A DNA stretch of 11,314 nt from an uncultured Lachnospiraceae bacterium (lineage in GTDB: Bacteria; Bacillota; Clostridia; Lachnospirales; Lachnospiraceae). The notes below the pieces were generated by a model. That model saw only the letters and a program-made list of their open reading frames with translations, did no database searches and was not told the origin of the DNA. How positions within the stretch are numbered: position 1 is the stretch's first letter; every line of letters begins with the position of its first letter. This document shows positions 6,452 to 11,314 of this stretch, piece after piece. Location of the stretch: the NCBI GenBank assembly GCA_934402515.1, contig CAKRTZ010000062.1:1-11314 (forward strand), written 5' to 3'. A program made the position numbers and the translations under genes.

Positions 6452-7960
6452 ATGGAAAACAAGAAAGATAACATTGTCTTATCCATACGCGGCATGTGCA
6501 AATCCTTCGGACGAAACCGGGTTCTCGATCACATCAATCTGGATGTGAAAGAAGGCACGGTTATGGGTCTTATGGGTGAAAATGGCGCTGGTAAGTCAAC
6601 AATGATGAAGTGTCTCTTCGGCACCTATCAAAAAGATGAAGGTTCGATTTATCTGGAAGGAAAAGAAGTAAGCTTTTCCGGTCCTAAGGATGCCCTTGAA
6701 AACGGAATTGCAATGGTGCATCAGGAATTGAATCAGTGTCTGGAAAGAAATGTAGTAGATAATTTATTCCTCGGACGCTATCCCCGCAACGCGATGGGTA
6801 TGGTGGATGAAGGAAGAATGAAAAGGGAGGCATCCGACCTTTTCCGTAAATTAGGCATGACGGTCAATCTGGAACAGCCAATGAGAAAAATGTCTGTTTC
6901 TCAGCGTCAAATGTGTGAGATTGCCAAGGCAATCTCTTATAACGCCAAGGTAATTGTTCTTGATGAGCCCACCTCTTCTCTCACGGTTCAGGAAGTTAAT
7001 AAGCTTTTTGAAATGATGAGAATGTTGAAATCCCAGGGAATTTCCTTAATTTATATCTCCCACAAAATGGATGAGATTTTTGAAATCTGTGATCAGATTT
7101 CCGTTCTCCGGGATGGTAATCTTGTCATGACCAAGGATGCCAAAGATACCAACATGAATGAATTAATTGCTGCCATGGTTGGTCGTGTATTGGAAAATCG
7201 TTTTCCTCCTGTGGACAATACCCCTGGCGATGTTGTTTTATCCATACAGCACCTGTCTACCAAGTATGAACCCCATCTGCAGGATATTTCCTTTGATGTC
7301 CGGAAAGGTGAGATTTTCGGATTATACGGTCTGGTTGGTGCCGGACGTACCGAACTTCTGGAAACTATTTTTGGTGTACGTACCAGAGCTGCAGGCCGCG
7401 TATATCTGAATGGCAAGCTGATGAACTTCACCAGTGCAAAGGAAGCCATGGATTACGGCTTTGCAATGATTACAGAGGAACGTAAGGCAAACGGCCTCTT
7501 TTTAAAGACTGACCTTACTTTCAACACCACCATTGCAAATCTGAATGCTTATAAGAATGGACCGGCTCTTTCTGATACAAAGATGGTAAACTCCACTGCT
7601 AAGGAAATTAAAATCATGCATACAAAGTGCATGGGACCGGACGATATGATTACCAGTCTTTCCGGCGGTAATCAGCAAAAGGTTATCTTCGGTAAGTGGC
7701 TTGAAAGAGGACCTCAGGTATTCATGATGGATGAACCCACTCGAGGAATCGATGTAGGTGCAAAATATGAAATCTATGAGTTAATCATTAAGATGGCAAA
7801 AGAAGGAAAAACAATTATTGTTGTATCTTCTGAAATGCCTGAAATTCTTGGTATTACAAACCGAATTGGTGTTATGTCCAACGGACATCTCTCCGGGATT
7901 GTCAACACAAAGGAAACCAATCAGGAAGAACTTTTAAGACTCAGTGCAAAATACCTATAA
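6452..7960 (+). CDS. mglA: Galactose/glucose ABC transporter ATP-binding protein
   Basis: A 502-residue twin-cassette ATPase typical of sugar importers (MglA/RbsA/XylG type). It powers uptake through the permease on the inner face of the membrane. The first cassette has Walker A GENGAGKST (42-50), the signature SVSQRQ (148-153), Walker B VIVLDEPTSS (167-176, Glu172) and switch His204. The second cassette has the degenerate Walker A GLVGAGRTE (293-301), in which the lysine is Arg299, the signature LSGGNQQK (403-410), Walker B VFMMDEPTRG (423-432), and Ser in place of the switch histidine (VVSSE). One competent and one degenerate site is normal for this family, as is the length. The start at 6452 is chosen from the ribosome site; 6434 would add six residues. 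It lies after an attenuating hairpin and 18 bases before the permease gene. Confidence 0.95.
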   Translation: MENKKDNIVLSIRGMCKSFGRNRVLDHINLDVKEGTVMGLMGENGAGKSTMMKCLFGTYQKDEGSIYLEGKEVSFSGPKDALENGIAMVHQELNQCLERNVVDNLFLGRYPRNAMGMVDEGRMKREASDLFRKLGMTVNLEQPMRKMSVSQRQMCEIAKAISYNAKVIVLDEPTSSLTVQEVNKLFEMMRMLKSQGISLIYISHKMDEIFEICDQISVLRDGNLVMTKDAKDTNMNELIAAMVGRVLENRFPPVDNTPGDVVLSIQHLSTKYEPHLQDISFDVRKGEIFGLYGLVGAGRTELLETIFGVRTRAAGRVYLNGKLMNFTSAKEAMDYGFAMITEERKANGLFLKTDLTFNTTIANLNAYKNGPALSDTKMVNSTAKEIKIMHTKCMGPDDMITSLSGGNQQKVIFGKWLERGPQVFMMDEPTRGIDVGAKYEIYELIIKMAKEGKTIIVVSSEMPEILGITNRIGVMSNGHLSGIVNTKETNQEELLRLSAKYL

Positions 7961-7978
7961 ACGAGGGGTAAGACAAAT

Positions 7979-9628
7979 ATGGCTAATAATAAAATTCTTA
8001 CGGCTGCGGAGGAAATCGCCTTACGTCAGCCAATCGACGATTATGTCGGTGGAATACAGAAAAAAATTGATGCCTTACGTGCAGACGGTACTGCAAAGGT
8101 AATCACATACGAAAACGCAATCGACGGTATCAAACGTGACCGTACTTTATCAAAAAGTGAAAAAAACAGCAAGATTGCTGAAATCCAGAAAAACCTTGAC
8201 AAAGCAACGGCTGTAGAAAACAAAAATAAAGCTGAAGTTGAAAAGCTGATTGCCGATGCAGAAAGCTATTTGAAGGAGCATTTTGATACAGAGTATTTCA
8301 CTCCTGTAAAAGAAAGCTGCGCTGCCGAAAAGGAGCAGGCTAAGATTCGTTATAACGAAAAAGTTGCTGAATTGCAGAAACAGCACAAAGAAAATCTTTC
8401 CAAGCTTTCTGACAAGCAGGAAATCAAGGACGAAAACTATGTACATAAGAATCGTCTTTCCAATGCAAAGCTGGAATTAGAAAAAGAATATCAGGAAATT
8501 AAAGACAGAAGGCATGAAGCATACCGTCATAAATATCATTTGATTGATATGCTGCGTCTTTCCAGATTTACATTCACACAGTCTAAAGCCCAGAAATGGG
8601 AAAATTACAAATATACCTTTAATTGTCGTTCTTTCTTCTTACAGAATGGACTTTATATTGCAATCCTGCTGATTTTCATCGCGCTTTGCATCATCACACC
8701 AATCAAGAAGGGCACTCCTCTTCTTACCTACAACAATGTACTTAACATCCTGCAACAGGCATCTCCCAGAATGTTCCTTGCCCTTGGTGTAGCCGGACTG
8801 ATTCTCCTTGCCGGAACCGACCTTTCCGTTGGTCGAATGGTTGGTATGGGTATGACCACCGCTACGATTGTCATGCATCAGGGAATCAATACCGGTGGTG
8901 TATTCGGACACATTTTCGACTTTACCGGGCTTCCCATTGTTGTGAGAGTTTTCCTTGCTTTGTTTTTATGTATTCTGTTTTGTACCTTTTTTACCACAAT
9001 TGCAGGATTCTTTACCGCAAAGTTCAAGATGCATCCCTTCATTTCCACAATGGCAAACATGCTGATTATCTTCGGTCTGGTAACTTATGCTACAAAGGGT
9101 GTATCCTTTGGTGCAATTGAGTCCTCCATTCCCAGCATGATTATTCCTAAGATCAATGGTTTCCCTACCATTATTCTCTGGGCACTGGCTGCAATTATCA
9201 TCGTATGGTTTATCTGGAACAAAACTACCTTCGGTAAAAACTTATATGCAGTCGGTGGAAACTCTGAGGCAGCCGCTGTATCCGGTATCTCCGTATTCCT
9301 GGTTACACTTAGCGCATTCGCTATGGCAGGTGTTCTGTATGGTTTCGGTACCTGGCTTGAATGTATCCGTATGGTTGGTTCCGGTTCTGCCGCTTATGGA
9401 CAGGGCTGGGATATGGATGCCATTGCAGCCTGCGTAGTTGGTGGTGTTTCCTTTACCGGTGGTATCGGTAAGATATCCGGCGTGGTAACCGGTGTATTCA
9501 TCTTTACCGCATTAACCTACTCTCTTACCATCCTCGGTATCGATACCAACCTGCAGTTCGTATTCTCCGGTATCATTATTCTGGTAGCCGTTACTCTTGA
9601 CTGCCTGAAATATGTACAGAAGAAATAA
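7979..9628 (+). CDS. mglC: Galactose/glucose ABC permease with a long coiled-coil N-terminal extension
   Basis: A 549-residue membrane protein; E. coli MglC has 336. Residues from about 222 onward match MglC closely: LALGVAGLILLAGTDLSVGR (267-286), KFKMHPFISTMANM (348-361), WNKTTFGKNLYAVGGNSEAA (413-432), DAIAACVVGGVSFTGGIGK (480-498) and the C-terminal DCLKYVQKK. The first 210 or so residues are extra: highly charged, Lys/Glu/Gln/Ala-rich, with long predicted helices and heptad-like spacing (about 60-98 and 112-185). They contain no signal peptide or membrane segment, so the extension probably lies in the cytoplasm near the ATPase. The region after 185 (YHLIDMLRLSRFTF) may be an amphipathic helix leading into the first membrane segment (about 223-240). 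The start is supported by GAGGGG at 7963-7968, ten bases upstream. The extension is in frame with no internal stop and looks like part of the gene. Confidence 0.95.
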   Translation: MANNKILTAAEEIALRQPIDDYVGGIQKKIDALRADGTAKVITYENAIDGIKRDRTLSKSEKNSKIAEIQKNLDKATAVENKNKAEVEKLIADAESYLKEHFDTEYFTPVKESCAAEKEQAKIRYNEKVAELQKQHKENLSKLSDKQEIKDENYVHKNRLSNAKLELEKEYQEIKDRRHEAYRHKYHLIDMLRLSRFTFTQSKAQKWENYKYTFNCRSFFLQNGLYIAILLIFIALCIITPIKKGTPLLTYNNVLNILQQASPRMFLALGVAGLILLAGTDLSVGRMVGMGMTTATIVMHQGINTGGVFGHIFDFTGLPIVVRVFLALFLCILFCTFFTTIAGFFTAKFKMHPFISTMANMLIIFGLVTYATKGVSFGAIESSIPSMIIPKINGFPTIILWALAAIIIVWFIWNKTTFGKNLYAVGGNSEAAAVSGISVFLVTLSAFAMAGVLYGFGTWLECIRMVGSGSAAYGQGWDMDAIAACVVGGVSFTGGIGKISGVVTGVFIFTALTYSLTILGIDTNLQFVFSGIIILVAVTLDCLKYVQKK

Positions 9629-9668
9629 GTACTGAAAAGCTGAAAATCAGTATTGAATGAAGTTAATG

Positions 9669-9709
9669 GAGTGTCAGACATTTTATTGTTGGTCTGGCAC
9701 TCTTTTTTT
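9669..9709 (+). terminator. Intrinsic terminator after mglC
   Basis: An 11-bp stem with one G-T pair (9669-9679 with 9692-9702), a 12-base loop and a run of seven T (9703-9709). It lies 40 bases after the permease stop and closes the mglBAC transcript. Confidence 0.85.
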
Positions 9710-9717
9710 GTTATAAT
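9689..9717 (+). promoter_or_regulatory. Candidate promoter of the response regulator gene
   Basis: TATAAT (9712-9717) with TTGGTC (9689-9694) exactly 17 bases upstream. The -35 sits inside the 3' arm of the mglC terminator, so the gene appears to have its own compact promoter and need not depend on mglBAC read-through. Confidence 0.55.
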
Positions 9718-9744
9718 GAGCATTAGCTTTCATATTACTTTTTT

Positions 9745-9748
9745 GGAG
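9745..9748 (+). promoter_or_regulatory. Ribosome binding site of the response regulator gene
   Basis: GGAG seven bases before the ATG at 9756. It supports that start. Confidence 0.6.
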
Positions 9749-9755
9749 AAAAAAA

Positions 9756-11314
9756 ATGAGTCAATACACCTTACTGCTTGTAGATGATGAAGAAGAAGTG
9801 ATTCAGATGATTATGCAGAAGCTTCCCTGGACAGAGCTGGGATTTTCTGTGATTGGCCATGCAAACAACGGAGTAAAGGCACTGGAGATGATGGAGGAAT
9901 ACCAGCCGGATGTGGTAATGTCCGATATCCATATGCCCTATATGGACGGGCTGGATCTGTGCAGTCATATCAAACAGGATTACCCTTCTACCCATGTGCT
10001 GCTGTTCACCGGATTTGACGAATTTGAATACGCAAGAGAGGCGGTACATCTGGAGGTTGATGAATACGTTTTAAAACCGCTAAACGCCAGCGAGCTTTCC
10101 AATGTCTTTGCAAAATTAAAAGAAAAAATAGACCAGGAAATCAGTGAAAAGAAAAGCATGGAGGTTCTACAGACCTACTACCTGAACTCCCTCCCGCTTT
10201 TACAGGCGAACTTCTATTCCACCCTCATAGAAGGGAGAATTCAGGAGGATGAGCTTTTTAAGTATCTGGACAATTACCAGATTTCTTTTGATGGTCCTCT
10301 GTTCTGCTGTCTGGTGGTCCATACTTCTTCAAATCAGGTGCCCACGGATATGGATGCCAGGTTTCTGACCATTTCTGTTGACAAACAAGTGCGGGAACAG
10401 TTGGCTGGAAAATGGAATTCCAAATGTTTTACCTATTTGGATAATACGATACTGATCGCTCAGCTATCCAATGAGAATGAGCTGCTGGAGCTCACCGACG
10501 ACTGTGATCGCTTCTGCAAATATATGCATCGTGTCATTGGCGCCGAGGTAACGATTGGTGTGGGACAGTTATGCTACACTGTGCTTGATTTATCCCAGTC
10601 TTATTGCAGTGCGAAAGAAGCCGTATCTTACCGCGTACTTTATGGCGGCGGATGTGCAATCAACCTCGGGGAGATTATCCCACAGAAAAAGGAAAACACT
10701 GTTGGAAGTGATGCCGAGCTGTCCAACATGCTGAAAATGATCAGTCTCGGTTCCGGCGACGCAATTACCGATGCAGTTGACGAGTATGTGGACAAAATCT
10801 ACCTGACATCCCAGTCCCTCCAGGAGCACAAAGTTTCCGTCATGGAACTGGTCAGTGCCCTTTATCATTTTATGTTGAACAATGATATCCGGCCCGAGAA
10901 TGGCATTCAGGAAATTGTAGAGGAATATCCCCGTCTGATTAACATGGAGCGGGATCATTTAAAGCAATGGCTCAGCAGCTATTGTGCCCATCTTCACGAA
11001 AAAATGAAAACTGCACGGGACAGTTCCACGCAAAGCCTAATCCGCAAGGCAAAGGATTATGTGCATATGCATTACCAGGATGAAAATCTTTCTCTTGATG
11101 ATATATGCGAGGCTCTTTCTATCTCTAATTCCTATTTCTCCAGTGTATTTAAGAAAGAGACAGGAAATTCCTTTATTGGCTATCTGACCGAATTCCGGAT
11201 GGAAAAAGCCGCCCGTCTTCTGGTTCAGACAAATGAGAAGAGCTACTATATTGCAAAAAGCGTAGGATATTCCGACCCGAATTATTTCAGTTATGTATTC
11301 AAAAGGCAGTACGG
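9756..11314 (+). CDS. YesN-type response regulator, REC plus AraC HTH, 3' end cut off by the window
   Basis: An open frame of 519 codons that reaches the right edge without a stop. The N-terminal receiver domain has the acidic pair Asp10-Asp11 (LLLVDDEEEV), phosphoacceptor Asp57 (VVMSDIHMP), Thr85 (LLFTGFDE) and Lys107 (EYVLKPL). A middle region of about 300 residues follows, including YCSAKEAVSYRVLYGGG, a helical motif typical of these regulators. The C-terminus (from about residue 428) is an AraC-family double helix-turn-helix: LSLDDICEALSISNSYFSSV, then FKKETGNSFIGYLTEFRM, and SVGYSDPNYFSYVFKRQYG. The second HTH is almost complete at the edge, so probably only a few to some 20 residues are missing. 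It is the natural partner of the kinase at 2988-4706 and likely activates mglBAC, although kinase and regulator lie on opposite sides of the transporter. Confidence 0.93.
   Translation, partial: MSQYTLLLVDDEEEVIQMIMQKLPWTELGFSVIGHANNGVKALEMMEEYQPDVVMSDIHMPYMDGLDLCSHIKQDYPSTHVLLFTGFDEFEYAREAVHLEVDEYVLKPLNASELSNVFAKLKEKIDQEISEKKSMEVLQTYYLNSLPLLQANFYSTLIEGRIQEDELFKYLDNYQISFDGPLFCCLVVHTSSNQVPTDMDARFLTISVDKQVREQLAGKWNSKCFTYLDNTILIAQLSNENELLELTDDCDRFCKYMHRVIGAEVTIGVGQLCYTVLDLSQSYCSAKEAVSYRVLYGGGCAINLGEIIPQKKENTVGSDAELSNMLKMISLGSGDAITDAVDEYVDKIYLTSQSLQEHKVSVMELVSALYHFMLNNDIRPENGIQEIVEEYPRLINMERDHLKQWLSSYCAHLHEKMKTARDSSTQSLIRKAKDYVHMHYQDENLSLDDICEALSISNSYFSSVFKKETGNSFIGYLTEFRMEKAARLLVQTNEKSYYIAKSVGYSDPNYFSYVFKRQY

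Noticed and set aside
9630..9652. Small inverted repeat TACTGA/TCAGTA after mglC
   Set aside because: A 6-bp stem with an 11-base loop and no T-run, weaker than the clear terminator just downstream.

Overview
The window looks like a chromosomal stretch from an anaerobic Firmicute, most likely Lachnospiraceae or a close clostridial relative. This is inferred from the moderately AT-rich sequence, the strong AGGAG-type ribosome binding sites, the LytS/YesM-type kinase with a YesN-type regulator, and a DltB/DltC-like cell-envelope acylation pair. No rRNA, tRNA, CRISPR array or insertion sequence was found.

Left part (1-1943, minus strand): an MBOAT O-acyltransferase gene is followed by a small acyl carrier protein gene. 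They form the visible part of an operon that probably continues past the left edge and would transfer an acyl group to an extracytoplasmic polymer. The last bases (1-63) hold a short inverted repeat and a short open frame that I cannot assign.

Middle and right (2000-11314): a sugar-sensing and sugar-import island. On the minus strand lie a 16-codon leader ORF, a LytS/YesM-type membrane histidine kinase and a lipoprotein-like sugar-binding protein that probably acts as the kinase's sensor partner. Divergently, on the plus strand, is an mglBAC-type galactose/glucose ABC transporter: binding protein, twin-domain ATPase and permease. It is followed by a terminator and a YesN-type response regulator (REC plus AraC HTH) that runs off the right edge. 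The arrangement resembles the XylFII-LytS/YesN three-component xylose system known from Clostridium beijerinckii, but here it surrounds a galactose/glucose-type transporter.

The most striking observation is that the MglB homologue reads as a natural circular permutation. Its mature part begins at the segment matching beta-strand 4 of E. coli glucose/galactose-binding protein (the strand carrying Asn91). It runs to the usual C-terminus, passes through a linker of about 20 residues, and ends with the segment that is normally N-terminal (carrying Asp14 and Phe16). Nine of the ten sugar-contacting residues of the E. coli protein appear conserved, and the tenth (Asn256) is Gln. In the same operon the MglC-like permease carries about 210 extra N-terminal residues, mostly charged and predicted helical or coiled coil, ahead of its usual membrane domain. 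A perfect 12-bp hairpin with a T-run separates mglB from mglA and would make the binding protein more abundant than the other subunits.
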